59,044 nt of DNA from Akkermansiaceae bacterium UBA5689 (GCA_002420305.1 DIHT01000106.1:6751-65794), one strand, 5' to 3'; positions 1-9,910 are shown, counted from the first letter of the stretch. The notes: generated by a model from the letters alone, not told the origin. Numbers and translations: made by a program.

Positions 1-2
1 GC

Positions 3-437
3 TACATGCTGAGTGAAAAATGGTCCATCCAGAAAGGATCCCAGATTCACCCTCCCTTCGTTATCGCCGACCATCTCTATTTCCTCGCCAATGAGAACTC
101 TAATCATCGAGTCGCCACAAAGCGTAAAACCGGGGGATTGAGCTGTTGGTCCCTTGATGGCGAAGAACTGTGGCACACGGGAAACGACCCCTTCATGGGA
201 CGAGGCGCAAGCCTTTACGCCGATGGCATGCTGATAGTCCAGGACGGAGAAAAGGGCATACTGCGCCTTGGGGAAGTCAGCAAAGGAGGCTTTCGCGAGC
301 TTGCCTCTGCAAATGTTTTCGGAAGCGATCTTAAAAAGAACTTTGACCTCAAATTCTGGAGCCCTATGGCCCTCAGCGAGGGGCGCCTTTACATGCGAGG
401 ACAGAATCGCTTGCTCTGCGTCGACTTGAAGAAATAA
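3..437 (+). CDS. PQQ-type beta-propeller protein, C-terminal fragment
   Basis: Only the last ~144 codons are in the window; the frame is open to the left edge, so the 5' end is missing. The visible part has alternating strand-like segments such as GGLSCWSLDGEELWHTG and a terminal GRLYMRGQNRLLCVDL, typical of the last blades of PQQ/BamB-like beta-propellers in planctomycete and verrucomicrobial exported proteins. It ends 22 bases before the sulfatase start on the same strand, so the two may be co-transcribed. The substrate cannot be told. The family call rests on repeat pattern only. Confidence 0.6.
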   Translation, partial: YMLSEKWSIQKGSQIHPPFVIADHLYFLANENSNHRVATKRKTGGLSCWSLDGEELWHTGNDPFMGRGASLYADGMLIVQDGEKGILRLGEVSKGGFRELASANVFGSDLKKNFDLKFWSPMALSEGRLYMRGQNRLLCVDLKK

Positions 438-459
438 TACCTGCCTCCTTGGACATATC

Positions 460-2070
460 ATGAGAATCCTTATTTCCCTCTGGCTTGCTACCTGCCTCGT
501 TTCTTTCGCTGCTCAAAAGCAGCCTAATATTGTCTTCATTTTCAGTGACGATCATGCGCCGCATGCGATCGGCGCCTATGATGGCTGGCTGAAGAGCACG
601 AACCCGACGCCCCACATTGATCGTCTTGCATCAGAGGGAATGCTTTTCGACAAAAGCTTCTGCACCAACTCAATTTGCGGTCCGAGTCGGGCAGTGATTA
701 TCACGGGCAAACACAGCCACAAGAACGGCTTCATGAACAACGGGAATAATTTCGATGGTTCCCAGCAAACATTTCCCAAGCTTCTGCAAAAGGCAGGATA
801 CCAGACCGCGATGTTCGGAAAGTGGCACCTCAAATCGAAGCCTCAGGGATTTGACAAGTGGATGGTCCTTCCCGGACAAGGCCTCTATTACAATCCTGAT
901 CTACTAACTCCCGAGGGAAAAACCACCATCGAAGGACATTGCACAGACGTTGTAACTAATCTCGCCGTTGACTGGCTCAAAAAAGGGCGCAATCAGGACA
1001 AGCCATTTCTCCTGATGTGTCAGCATAAGGCCCCCCACCGCAACTGGATGCCAGCCCTCCGCCATCTGCACTTGTGGGCGGATGAGGATCTGCCAGAGCC
1101 TAAAACGCTCTTTGACAACTGGGAGGACAACGCCAGCCCGGCACGCTGGCAGGAACTTGAGATCGATGGCCACATGGACCTTCAGTTCGACCTCTTCTAC
1201 AATTTGACTCCTGCCTACAAGGGGGCGGATAAGAAGGGCATGTTTGACAAGTCTGCATGGCGCAACATGTCACGGATGACCCCCACACAACTGACCGCAT
1301 GGCGCGACCATTACGCACCGCGTGATGCAGAGCTCAAGAAAGCAAACCTCAAGGGTAAAGACCTTGTTCGCTGGAAATACCAGCGATACGCCAAGAATTA
1401 TCTCCGTTCTGTCCGAGGTGTCGATGAAAGCGTCGGAACCTTGATGCGGACGCTGGATGATATGGGAATCTCCGACAATACCATCGTAGTTTACTCCTCG
1501 GACCAAGGATTCTACATCGGGGATCATGGCTGGTTCGATAAGCGCTGGATGTATGAAGAGTCTCTTTTGATGCCTCTGATCATCAAATGGCCGGGGGTGA
1601 CAAAGCCCGGTTCGCGCGATAAAGAACATATGGTTCAGAATCTCGACTACGCCGAAACCTTTTTGGAAGCCGCAGGAGTAGCAATTCCAGATGACATGCA
1701 GGGCCGCTCCCTTGTGCCACTCCTCAAGGGACAGAGCCCGAAAGAATGGCGAGAAAGCATTTATTATCACTATTATGAATACCCGAGCGTCCATCAGGTG
1801 CCTCGACACAACGGAATTAGAAATGAGAGATATAAGCTCATCCAGTTCTACGAATTCGGTGAGTGGGAATTTTACGATCTTAAAGAAGACCCAGATGAAT
1901 TACAAAATCTCTACAAGGATGAGAAATACGCAGCTCAGATTTCCCAGATGAAAAACCAGCTCGAGGGATTGCGGCGCAAATATGATGACAACACCGTCGG
2001 ACCTTTGAAACCTGAGGCCTGGCGCCAGAAGCACCGCACCAAACAATTCCGCGTCAAGGACGAGCTGTGA
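460..2070 (+). CDS. secreted sulfatase (arylsulfatase family, Cys type)
   Basis: A 536-residue protein with an N-terminal signal peptide (about residues 1-18), then the sulfatase core. NIVFIFSDDHAP carries the first metal-binding aspartates (D30, D31). The signature CGPSR at residues 73-77 contains the cysteine that a formylglycine-generating enzyme would convert to the catalytic formylglycine, with Arg77 beside it. GKWHLKSKPQG and VVYSSDQGFYIGDHGW are further conserved active-site segments. The family hydrolyses sulfate esters, here probably on a glycan outside the cytoplasm. The length is normal for the S1 family. The start is an ATG directly before the signal peptide. The exact substrate cannot be assigned. 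Confidence 0.93.
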   Translation: MRILISLWLATCLVSFAAQKQPNIVFIFSDDHAPHAIGAYDGWLKSTNPTPHIDRLASEGMLFDKSFCTNSICGPSRAVIITGKHSHKNGFMNNGNNFDGSQQTFPKLLQKAGYQTAMFGKWHLKSKPQGFDKWMVLPGQGLYYNPDLLTPEGKTTIEGHCTDVVTNLAVDWLKKGRNQDKPFLLMCQHKAPHRNWMPALRHLHLWADEDLPEPKTLFDNWEDNASPARWQELEIDGHMDLQFDLFYNLTPAYKGADKKGMFDKSAWRNMSRMTPTQLTAWRDHYAPRDAELKKANLKGKDLVRWKYQRYAKNYLRSVRGVDESVGTLMRTLDDMGISDNTIVVYSSDQGFYIGDHGWFDKRWMYEESLLMPLIIKWPGVTKPGSRDKEHMVQNLDYAETFLEAAGVAIPDDMQGRSLVPLLKGQSPKEWRESIYYHYYEYPSVHQVPRHNGIRNERYKLIQFYEFGEWEFYDLKEDPDELQNLYKDEKYAAQISQMKNQLEGLRRKYDDNTVGPLKPEAWRQKHRTKQFRVKDEL

Positions 2071-2168
2071 TCCTTACTGCACCCGCCCCAACGATCTTCT
2101 CATCAAGGCTCGCATAACTTCCTCGGAAGACTCTGGGATTAAGAAACTGAACAGCCAAGCCTCCCGTA

Positions 2169-2786
2169 ATGAAGCTCCTCTCTTTACCGGCTCTGCTTAT
2201 CGCCATTGGAAGTCTCTTCTCCTGCGGACCGATCTCTCGAATCTATGACCAGCCCCCACCCTCCTCACGTTATCTTGCTGGGATTGGCGTGGCCGCCGCC
2301 CCGCAGAGCGGACCCATAAACCCTGCAGAGGCCTCCAAGTTCTGGGATGGAGACTCTCTCCTTGGCCCCACTGCAATCCACATCGTCAGGGCTGAGCAGA
2401 AAGCTTACTTTTACAAGGGCGGCCAGCTTGCGGGCGTGACGCCCGTTTCAACGGGAAACTCGAAATACACGACAAAGCCGGGCAATTTCACGGTGACCCA
2501 GAAATCTGCGGACTACTACTCCCGAACCTACGGCACCATTGTAGACCTCGCGACCGGAACTGTCGTTAATGATGACGCTGATTCCCGTAAGGATAAGCCG
2601 GGACCCGGGCAGAAGTTCGTCGGTTCACCGATGCCTCACTTCCTGCGCTTTAACCACGGCGTTGGCATGCATGCAGGACACCTCCCAGGCTACGCGGCCT
2701 CTCACGGCTGTGTCCGTCTCCCCGCGGACCTGGCGAAGAAATTCTATGAGAACGCCGAAATCGGCACGCCGGTTATAGTAGAATAA
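2169..2786 (+). CDS. L,D-transpeptidase (YkuD domain) lipoprotein
   Basis: A 205-residue protein. The N-terminus is a lipoprotein signal with lipobox LFSC, the acylated Cys being residue 19. The YkuD catalytic segment is in the C-terminal third: His168 in GMHAGH, followed by ASHGCVRLP with His179 and nucleophile Cys181. Such enzymes make 3-3 peptidoglycan cross-links or attach proteins to peptidoglycan, and act in the periplasm. The glycine- and proline-rich stretch after the lipobox is a likely tether. The gene lies about 100 bases after the sulfatase and 55 before the ACT gene, all on the plus strand. Confidence 0.9.
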   Translation: MKLLSLPALLIAIGSLFSCGPISRIYDQPPPSSRYLAGIGVAAAPQSGPINPAEASKFWDGDSLLGPTAIHIVRAEQKAYFYKGGQLAGVTPVSTGNSKYTTKPGNFTVTQKSADYYSRTYGTIVDLATGTVVNDDADSRKDKPGPGQKFVGSPMPHFLRFNHGVGMHAGHLPGYAASHGCVRLPADLAKKFYENAEIGTPVIVE

Positions 2787-2841
2787 CTGCAACAGGATAG
2801 CTGTTTTGAACCTTGCCATCTGAAACCTCACACTCCTGAAA

Positions 2842-3342
2842 ATGCGTAACATAGTGATGACCCTGATCGGTCCGGACCGCCCTGGTCTTGTTGAAGAATT
2901 GTCGGCTACCGTCGCGTGTCATCAGGGGAACTGGGAGGAGTCCCGCATGTCTCACCTCTCCGGCAATTTTGCGGGTATGCTCAGAATCCAGTGCCCGGAA
3001 GAAACCTACGAAAACCTTCTTTCCTCCCTGCGATCCCTTGAAAATCTAACTGTCTCGGTGTCAGAGGAGCTCCCCGAGACCGATCACAGCCAAAAGATCA
3101 TCTCCTTCGATGTCATAGGAAACGACCGGCCCGGAATCATTCAGGAGCTCGCCTCCGCCATCGTCAGAACCGGAGGCAACGTAGAGGAGCTCTCAAGCCA
3201 TCTTGAGTCGGCCCCACATGCCGGCCATCCGGTCTTCAAGGCTACGGGCAAAGTGACCGTCAAAGAAGACTTCGATGAGCAGGGTCTCATCGAGGCCCTC
3301 GAGGGCCTCGGGGCCGACCTCGCGGTCAGCATCGAGCACTAG
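2842..3342 (+). CDS. double ACT-domain protein, GcvR-like
   Basis: A 166-residue cytoplasmic protein made of two ACT domains. The first begins MRNIVMTLIGPDRPGLVEEL; the second (from about residue 88) contains FDVIGNDRPGIIQEL. The paired GPDRPG / GNDRPG motifs and total length match the GcvR family, whose E. coli member is a glycine-responsive regulator of the glycine cleavage system. No DNA-binding domain is present, so any regulatory effect would go through a partner. It ends 14 bases from the convergent trpG. A link to glycine metabolism is inference; the window does contain a serine hydroxymethyltransferase (20668-22341). Confidence 0.75.
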   Translation: MRNIVMTLIGPDRPGLVEELSATVACHQGNWEESRMSHLSGNFAGMLRIQCPEETYENLLSSLRSLENLTVSVSEELPETDHSQKIISFDVIGNDRPGIIQELASAIVRTGGNVEELSSHLESAPHAGHPVFKATGKVTVKEDFDEQGLIEALEGLGADLAVSIEH

Positions 3343-3356
3343 GCCTTAGAGCCTCC

Positions 3357-3959
3357 TCAGTCCTGAGAATCTTGAGGCCCCTTGCCAGGGCTCTTGTGTT
3401 CCATCTCAAGAAAATTCGAAAGGAGCCGCTTCCCCCCTTCAGTGAGAATTGATTCAGGATGAAATTGCACTCCGTGAACGGGAAACTCACGATGCCTCAC
3501 TCCCATAATCAGGTCTCCACACCACGCGGTTTGTTCCAGGCATTCTGGGAGAGAATCTTTACGTATGATCAGAGAATGATACCGGGTTGCTTGGAGGGGA
3601 GTATCTAACCCTCGAAAAACACCCTCTCCGTTATGCTCGATCATGGAAGTTTTTCCATGCATCAATTGCTCCGCACGGACGATCTCCCCCCCATAGACCT
3701 GCCCGATCGATTGATGCCCGAGACATACACCCAGAATGGGAACCTCTGACCCGAACTGGCGGATCACCTCACAACTGACTCCCGCCTCATTGGGACTGCA
3801 GGGTCCCGGAGATATGCAGATGCGTTGCGGCTTGAGGTCCTTGATATCCTCGATCGTCACCTCGTCATTACGCCGCACTTCCATTTGCGCGCCCAGCTCA
3901 CCAAAAAACTGGACGAGATTATACGTAAAGGAATCATAGTTATCTATAACGAGTAGCAT
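3357..3959 (-). CDS. trpG: anthranilate synthase component II (glutamine amidotransferase)
   Basis: A 200-residue class I glutamine amidotransferase. It starts MLLVIDNYDSFTYNLVQFF, the classic TrpG/PabA opening. The nucleophile is Cys79 in GVCLGHQSIGQ and the rest of the triad is His167 and Glu169 in VQFHPES. It supplies ammonia to TrpE for anthranilate formation from chorismate, the first step of tryptophan synthesis. It may also serve PabB, since the two amidotransferases are hard to tell apart by motif. It lies about 100 bases downstream of trpE on the same strand, which supports TrpG. The last ~15 residues are a polar tail without conserved features. Confidence 0.92.
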   Translation of the reverse strand: MLLVIDNYDSFTYNLVQFFGELGAQMEVRRNDEVTIEDIKDLKPQRICISPGPCSPNEAGVSCEVIRQFGSEVPILGVCLGHQSIGQVYGGEIVRAEQLMHGKTSMIEHNGEGVFRGLDTPLQATRYHSLIIRKDSLPECLEQTAWCGDLIMGVRHREFPVHGVQFHPESILTEGGKRLLSNFLEMEHKSPGKGPQDSQD

Positions 3960-4063
3960 GAGACTTTAGTTGGGTTGACGCCTCGGTAATGATCGGGGTG
4001 CGATACAGGTAAATTCTTTTCGAGGCCGGGTGAACCATAAACGCTACCAAGATCAGATTCCTG

Positions 4064-5593
4064 CTAACTTTCCAGAGTATCGGCCAGTGCAATAGCTCTC
4101 AGCATTCCCATCGCCTTGTTTACAGTCTCACGGTATTCGTAGACCGGATCACTATCTGCCACTACTCCAGCACCAGCTTGCACATAAACTTTTCCATCCT
4201 TGAGAAGGCACGTCCGGAGGGCAATACACGAATCATGGGCTCCATCCCATCCAAAGTAACCAACCGCTCCGGCATAAGCGTTACGCTTGTTGCACTCTAA
4301 CTCGTTAATGATCTGCATAGCCCTGACCTTGGGCGCACCGCTGACTGTGCCTGCTGGAAAGGTCGCTCTCAGAACATCGTAGGAACTATGCTCCGGTGAA
4401 AGTATTCCGGTGACGTTGGACACGATATGCATCACGTGGCTGTAGCGCTCCACAATCATGAAATCGTTCACCTCCACTGTGGAATGAGCGGCAATCCGAC
4501 CTACATCGTTCCTCGCCAGATCCACAAGCATGACGTGCTCAGCCCGCTCCTTTTCATCAGAAAGCAGATCTTCCGCTAGTGCATCATCTTCCTCCGCAGT
4601 CTTACCCCGCCATCGGGTACCCGCAATAGGGCGGATGTCGATTTTTCCTTCGACGCACCGCACATGAACTTCCGGGGAACTTCCCACTAGAGAAAAATCA
4701 CCCAGCTCTAATATGAACATATACGGAGACGGATTGACATGCCTCAGAGCACGGTAAAGATCGATCGGCGCCTTTTCGAATGGCGCCTCAAAACGCTGGC
4801 TAGGGACAACCTGGAAAATATCACCGGCAGCAATATACTCCTTTGCGGTCTTCACCATTGACTCAAAATGCTCCTGAGTCGTGTTGCTTACAGGCGCTGG
4901 GACATTCGTATCCTGAAGCCCGTTGAGCGCCGGCACGTGCAAGGGACGGTCGAGAACCTCAATCAGAGACGCTACTCTTCCCACGGCTTCATAGTATGCT
5001 TCCTCCTCTGTCGCATGATCGTCCAACATGGCATTCGCAACGACCAGCAAACGCCGCAACTTGTGATCAAACAGAAGGACAGAGTCCGTGATCATGAATA
5101 CCGCCTCTGGCAACTTGAGATCGTCAGGAGGCGGCTCACCAACGCTTGGCTCAAACTGACGAACGCCATCATAAGCGAGGTATCCGACAGCGCCTCCAAA
5201 AAACGGAGGCGCATCGCCGTGGCATACCGGATTGAAGCTGGACATGAACTTTTCCAGCTCAGCCAATGGATCTCTCTCCGCTGCGATGGTAGTTTCTTCC
5301 CCGCCCTTACGAATCACAACCTCACCACCGTGCGCCTCAAAAACACGAGTCGGACAGCTCCCCACTATCGACCAGCGCCCACTAGCATCGGTGCTTTCCG
5401 CGCTTTCGAAAAGGAAAGCATGCCGGCCATCACGAATCTTGAGATAAGCAGAAAGCGGCGTTTCAAAATCAGCTGCCAGCTGCGCGTAGACCGGAACCAC
5501 GTTCCCCCGCTCGGCAAGCGTGCGAAATTCTTCGAGCGAAGGTTTGACAGCAGGGGAACTCAAGGCGCGCGAGCATGACGGGGAACTCCCCAT
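4064..5593 (-). CDS. trpE: anthranilate synthase component I
   Basis: A 509-residue chorismate-binding enzyme that makes anthranilate from chorismate and ammonia. The N-terminal domain holds the allosteric tryptophan site, and PSLEEFRTLAERGN is a typical TrpE opening. The C-terminal domain has conserved IRPIAGTRWRGKT and TFPAGTVSGAPKVRAMQII. The start is uncertain: a TTG at 5599 and an ATG at 5593 are in frame, and a TTG 10 codons further in would remove the unconserved leader. The ATG is used here. The gene begins 18 bases after the metallo-hydrolase stop and is followed by trpG, so all three may form one unit. No leader peptide with tryptophan codons was seen. Confidence 0.93.
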   Translation of the reverse strand: MGSSPSCSRALSSPAVKPSLEEFRTLAERGNVVPVYAQLAADFETPLSAYLKIRDGRHAFLFESAESTDASGRWSIVGSCPTRVFEAHGGEVVIRKGGEETTIAAERDPLAELEKFMSSFNPVCHGDAPPFFGGAVGYLAYDGVRQFEPSVGEPPPDDLKLPEAVFMITDSVLLFDHKLRRLLVVANAMLDDHATEEEAYYEAVGRVASLIEVLDRPLHVPALNGLQDTNVPAPVSNTTQEHFESMVKTAKEYIAAGDIFQVVPSQRFEAPFEKAPIDLYRALRHVNPSPYMFILELGDFSLVGSSPEVHVRCVEGKIDIRPIAGTRWRGKTAEEDDALAEDLLSDEKERAEHVMLVDLARNDVGRIAAHSTVEVNDFMIVERYSHVMHIVSNVTGILSPEHSSYDVLRATFPAGTVSGAPKVRAMQIINELECNKRNAYAGAVGYFGWDGAHDSCIALRTCLLKDGKVYVQAGAGVVADSDPVYEYRETVNKAMGMLRAIALADTLES

Positions 5594-5611
5594 GCGCAAA
5601 GGTTAAAACCC

Positions 5612-6466
5612 TTACAAATGCGTTCCAATCGCAAGATCCATCTGGTCCATCACCACGGGAGCAGGGCATGCCTTTACTTCTTCTCCACGAATCTCCACCC
5701 AGCAGGTGGGCTCGGCCTGAGACGCAACGTGAATACCCAGATCCTCCCCCAGCCCCTTCGCCGATCTAATTTCACGAATCGTAGACATAGCCAGATCGGG
5801 ACAATTACAATCGCCACTCAGGTGACCAAGAATCACAGTCCTTAACCCGTGGTCGAGAAGACCCTCAACCAGATCAGCGGTCTGCAGATTAGAGAGGTGC
5901 CCGTGGCGGGAGGAAATCCGCTGCTTGATTGACCACGGCCTCTTGGTATCAGCATCCAGCATTTTATCGTCGTAATTGGCTTCAACCAGTAAGGCGTGGA
6001 CACCCTTGAGTCGATCCCGCACGAGGTTCGTCACAAAGCCGAAATCTGTCGCTACTCCGATACCGGCATTACCGGCCCGACAGACAAATCCTACAGGATC
6101 AACTGCATCGTGAGGCAGGGCAAAAGCTTCCACAGTGACTTCTCCAATCTTGAATGCCTGCCCGTGCTGAAAGATGCGCCAGTCCACGCTACCAGTTATC
6201 CGGTCGCCAAGGGACTCACGCGTCAAGGCAGTGGTAAAAACCGGAGTCGAACGCTTGCGAAGAAAGACCTCCAGCCCACAGGTGTGATCACGATGCTCAT
6301 GGGTCAGCAAGATTCCATCTAGGGAATCTGGGTCGACTCCCACCTGCTCCAATCTTCTGCTTAACTGCCTGGCACTTAGCCCTGCATCCACCAGCATGGT
6401 TGTGTCTCGAGCCTTAATCACGGCAGCATTCCCTCCACTCCCACTTCCCAGAACTGCCACCTTCAT
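5612..6466 (-). CDS. MBL-fold metallo-hydrolase, YycJ/WalJ-like
   Basis: A 284-residue metallo-beta-lactamase-fold protein. It opens MKVAVLGSGSGGNAAVIKA as in the YycJ (WalJ) group. The zinc motif is THEHRDH (His56, His58, Asp60, His61), with further histidines in the ALPHDAVDP and GHLSGDCNCP segments. Members are phosphodiesterases or nucleases; in firmicutes WalJ is linked to coordination of cell division with replication. The function here is inferred from the family only. It is 18 bases upstream of trpE on the same strand, possibly co-transcribed without a functional link. Confidence 0.85.
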   Translation of the reverse strand: MKVAVLGSGSGGNAAVIKARDTTMLVDAGLSARQLSRRLEQVGVDPDSLDGILLTHEHRDHTCGLEVFLRKRSTPVFTTALTRESLGDRITGSVDWRIFQHGQAFKIGEVTVEAFALPHDAVDPVGFVCRAGNAGIGVATDFGFVTNLVRDRLKGVHALLVEANYDDKMLDADTKRPWSIKQRISSRHGHLSNLQTADLVEGLLDHGLRTVILGHLSGDCNCPDLAMSTIREIRSAKGLGEDLGIHVASQAEPTCWVEIRGEEVKACPAPVVMDQMDLAIGTHL

Positions 6467-6620
6467 CTGATTACTAGGCTAAAGATCCTGCCTTTGGACC
6501 ACCAGATTGAATTTCACAATTCCCCTCCGTTTTCGAGGATTCCCAAATGCATAGTTCCTATGTTAGTCTTCTGCGTAACCTCTTACCCTCGAACGACGGC
6601 CTTATTCAGCCTTTCCTATC

Positions 6621-9600
6621 TTGAAATTCGCCTACCTTTTACGCTGGCTTCGTCACTTCAAAGCAGCGACTGCCCTGACCCTGACTCTCGCAGTGGTCAG
6701 CCTCGGACTCATATTCTACTGGCTCAACAGCCATGGCTTTGAAGGACGCTGGAGCCAGCGTATTGCCGACGAGCTCGCTCGCCGGGGAATCCATGCGGAT
6801 TTTGAATCCGTTCGCTTCTCCCCGACCAAGGGTGTCATTGCCACAAACCTCAAGATTTTCACTGATGAATCCCGTCGCACGGTGACGGCCAAAATTCCCG
6901 ATCTACGCTTGGATGTCGATCGCGGCAAGGCATTCAGAGGCCAGCTCCAGATTCGCAGGGTCTACCTGGAGAATGCCGAGCTAACAATCCCAGTAACAGC
7001 CGAGACCCCCCTGCAGATAGACAATCTTACGGGTCGTCTCAGTGTTGACCGACACGATCGCCTAATAATCGAGACCACCGAAGGAACCTTCAGAGGCATG
7101 AACATCCAGACAAATATTGCTCTGGATAATTTCGACCCCGACAAGCTGCGGGAAGGAGTAGGACCTGACGAAAGCAGCAAGCGCAGGGTCAACTTTACCG
7201 AGGACCTGCTCCGGGAACTGGATTCATGGTCTTTTCCCGACCACTCTCCCCCCTCTCTCCAGCTTGAAGTGAAGGGTAGTTTCAATCGCACTGCTGCGAT
7301 CCGCACTTCCATCTCCCTGAGTGCCCCCAATTTCATGAGAGGCCGTTACAGGATGCAGGATGTTCGTCTCTCGGGTGAGCTCGGCAATCGAAGTCTCAGC
7401 GTGGAGGAGCTGTCCTTCACAGACGGCGTGGGTAAAGTCAGCCTGCAGGCGCATTATGACCTTGAGGATAAAACTGGTGGATATGAAGGAACTTCTTCAA
7501 TTCAGATTGTAGACTTATTGCGAGAGGGCCTCGAAGACGACAGCCTTAGTGAATTCAGCCCCGAAGTGGCCCCTCAGATAAGAGCGCGCGGCAAGTTTAC
7601 CCTCCGGGAAGGAACGATGGACCTGAGTGCCATTGGTTCTCTCTCCTGTAAGTCCTTCCACTTTCTTGGAATCCCCTTCGAGAGTATCAATACGGATTTT
7701 TCGTGGAAAAATGGGGACATCTACCTTCGTGACCTGGTCGTAAACCACGAATCCGGAGCACTGGCTGGCGAGGTCAAGGTGAAGAACGACCTAGTTCAAT
7801 ATCGCACCCAGACCAGCCTGCCTCTCTCTGTCTACCGTCCCTTCATTGGCGAGCAGTCAGGCTTGGAGCGAGTACTCACAGAGAGCGAATTCGATGACGA
7901 CAGCAAAATCCTGATCGATGCCCATGGCTCAGTATGGAGGAAAAACCTCAGTGACTGGGACGCTACGGGTGAATTCACCCTTGAGAATTTTCGACACAAC
8001 GGAGTTCCGGTCAAACTTGCTACCGCAGGATTCTCGATGTCGCCCCTCGACTACATTTTCGATGACCTCAAAGCAGTGTTCGACTATCGCGGCAATACGG
8101 AGGAGATCAGCGCGAAGAGACCTGAGACAGGCACAGTGCTTGTTAAGCAGGTTCATTTTGACGCAAAGGAGAAACTCACCCGCGTAGCAAAACTGGAGGG
8201 CACAGCATGGCCCGGCCCCATCCTCCAGTTGTTCAACCCAAAGATGTCCAAGCATGTAAGCGAAACTTACCGCTTTCGTGAACCTCCGCATCTTGCTTGT
8301 GCTGGGGTGATTGACCACCTGAATCCCGGGCACCGCACCGACATCCAGACTGTAATAAGGACAAATGGTGATACTGACGTCGATTTGCTCGGGCGGCCCA
8401 TTGAGATCAGCGAGCTCTCAGCCACAATTCGCACCAGTTATCGAAAGAACGAAGTGTCGGCACTGAATATGAATCTTTTCGGGGGCTCGGTCGGCGGGCA
8501 TATCACTCAGCAATCCCATCCGAACCGATTATCCATTCAAATTCAGGGTCAGGGCCTGGAGGCTTCTCAAATTGGTCAGACTTACCGTCTCTCCAAAATT
8601 GTTCCCGGAACCCTTACCCTTTCCATCGCAGCGCAGGCAACTGAACACGAGGACAACTCAGGCGCGGCAAAATGGGAGCTGAATGGCGCCTGCAACGTGG
8701 GCCAGTCGGTCTACAATGGTGTGCACATCAGGAATGGGGCCACACGATTCGGATTCGACCCAAAGGGATTGCACCTGACAAACACCAAGCTGACCTTCGA
8801 CTACTCGGACTATGTTCTGCGGGCGCGTCATGGCGGCCCTCTCAGCGCAGAGCTTGGTATCGAGCGTCTTCACTACGATCCCGAAAACGGGACAACCGAG
8901 CTCGTGAATTTACAAGGTAGTGCATGGCCCGGCCCCCTCCTGCGCATTGCAGACCCCGAAACCGCTAAATATATCGAGGAGTTGCTCGGCTTCCGCGAGC
9001 CTCCAACCCTGAATGCCTCAGGTCGTTTTGACCACGGCGGAGACGGAGCCGGCACTCTCATTGACATCAATATCGAGAACCCTGGAGTCACCGACTACGA
9101 ATTTCTTGGCAAGACCCTGCAGCTCAAGGGCTTCTCCACCAAGATCACCAGTAAGGCCGACCGTCACGATATCTCAGACCTAAGGTTCCAGACTTTTGAG
9201 GGCAGTGGAGCTGGAGCCTTGACGGTAAAAGAGAACGCACAAGGCAACACGCTTATTGAGGGAGGGATTCGCTGGGACAATATGAGCCTCTCCAAAATCG
9301 GGCAAAAGTTCTCGTTCGAAAAAGACGCATTGGGAGCAATCACTGGTCGACTAGATTTCACGACTCTTGCGAATGACACTCGGTCACTGAACGGTAAAGG
9401 CGTGATAGGATTGAAAAACGGTCAACTTTTCAACGTTCCCATCTTCGGACCTCTCTCCCTTCCCCTTGGGACGATTCTTGGCAAGGAATACAGTCACGAG
9501 CAGGCGCGAGATGCTTCTGCTACCTTTGTGCTCAAAGACGGCGCTGTGTTCACCAAGGATTTACTTACCTCAACACCCTCAACTACTTTCGTCGGAGAAG

Positions 9601-9836
9601 GATTTATCGATCTGAGCGAAAATGAGATGGATCTTACCATGCGAATGAATGCTAGAGGCCTTTTAGGATTGGTGACCTTGCCTCTTGTTCCTCTCAGAGG
9701 ACTCTTCCAGTTCCGCGGGCAGGGCCCTCTCAAACAGCCAGTTTGGCGAAGTGCCCCGTTCACGGCACCCGACGAGGGCGAGTCACACCCAATTTTCAAG
9801 GATCCACCTCGCGCTCAGATTGTTCCGGAACGCTGA
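6621..9836 (+). CDS. large AsmA-like envelope protein
   Basis: A 1071-residue protein with one N-terminal membrane segment (about residues 14-34) and a long, beta-rich periplasmic part. The pattern resembles AsmA/TamB/YhdP proteins, now thought to help phospholipids reach the outer membrane. The C-terminal ~250 residues (KNGQLFNVPIFGPLSLPLG, then FVLKDGAVFTKDLL) match the AsmA C-terminal region. Two internal segments are clearly related: EGTAWPGPILQL...YRFREPP near residue 530 and QGSAWPGPLLRI...LGFREPP near residue 770. The start is a TTG, chosen because it is the only one just before the membrane segment and no ATG fits. It is monocistronic, with a hairpin 53 bases downstream. Confidence 0.72.
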   Translation: MKFAYLLRWLRHFKAATALTLTLAVVSLGLIFYWLNSHGFEGRWSQRIADELARRGIHADFESVRFSPTKGVIATNLKIFTDESRRTVTAKIPDLRLDVDRGKAFRGQLQIRRVYLENAELTIPVTAETPLQIDNLTGRLSVDRHDRLIIETTEGTFRGMNIQTNIALDNFDPDKLREGVGPDESSKRRVNFTEDLLRELDSWSFPDHSPPSLQLEVKGSFNRTAAIRTSISLSAPNFMRGRYRMQDVRLSGELGNRSLSVEELSFTDGVGKVSLQAHYDLEDKTGGYEGTSSIQIVDLLREGLEDDSLSEFSPEVAPQIRARGKFTLREGTMDLSAIGSLSCKSFHFLGIPFESINTDFSWKNGDIYLRDLVVNHESGALAGEVKVKNDLVQYRTQTSLPLSVYRPFIGEQSGLERVLTESEFDDDSKILIDAHGSVWRKNLSDWDATGEFTLENFRHNGVPVKLATAGFSMSPLDYIFDDLKAVFDYRGNTEEISAKRPETGTVLVKQVHFDAKEKLTRVAKLEGTAWPGPILQLFNPKMSKHVSETYRFREPPHLACAGVIDHLNPGHRTDIQTVIRTNGDTDVDLLGRPIEISELSATIRTSYRKNEVSALNMNLFGGSVGGHITQQSHPNRLSIQIQGQGLEASQIGQTYRLSKIVPGTLTLSIAAQATEHEDNSGAAKWELNGACNVGQSVYNGVHIRNGATRFGFDPKGLHLTNTKLTFDYSDYVLRARHGGPLSAELGIERLHYDPENGTTELVNLQGSAWPGPLLRIADPETAKYIEELLGFREPPTLNASGRFDHGGDGAGTLIDINIENPGVTDYEFLGKTLQLKGFSTKITSKADRHDISDLRFQTFEGSGAGALTVKENAQGNTLIEGGIRWDNMSLSKIGQKFSFEKDALGAITGRLDFTTLANDTRSLNGKGVIGLKNGQLFNVPIFGPLSLPLGTILGKEYSHEQARDASATFVLKDGAVFTKDLLTSTPSTTFVGEGFIDLSENEMDLTMRMNARGLLGLVTLPLVPLRGLFQFRGQGPLKQPVWRSAPFTAPDEGESHPIFKDPPRAQIVPER

Positions 9837-9889
9837 CCCGCGGGAGACCGGTAACAAACGCCCCTAGTTCTATACTCCTCTCTGTGTCA

Positions 9890-9910
9890 CCGGGGCTTGC
9901 GCCCCGGGTT
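9890..9910 (+). terminator. putative intrinsic terminator after the AsmA-like gene
   Basis: Perfect 7-bp GC stem CCGGGGC / GCCCCGG with loop TTGC, followed by GGTTATTC. It starts 53 bases after the AsmA-like stop and ends 45 before the next gene. The U-tract is weak. Confidence 0.45.

Noticed and set aside
4868..5578. 236-residue plus-strand open frame over trpE
   Set aside because: Opposite a full-length trpE; composition is that of an antisense shadow.
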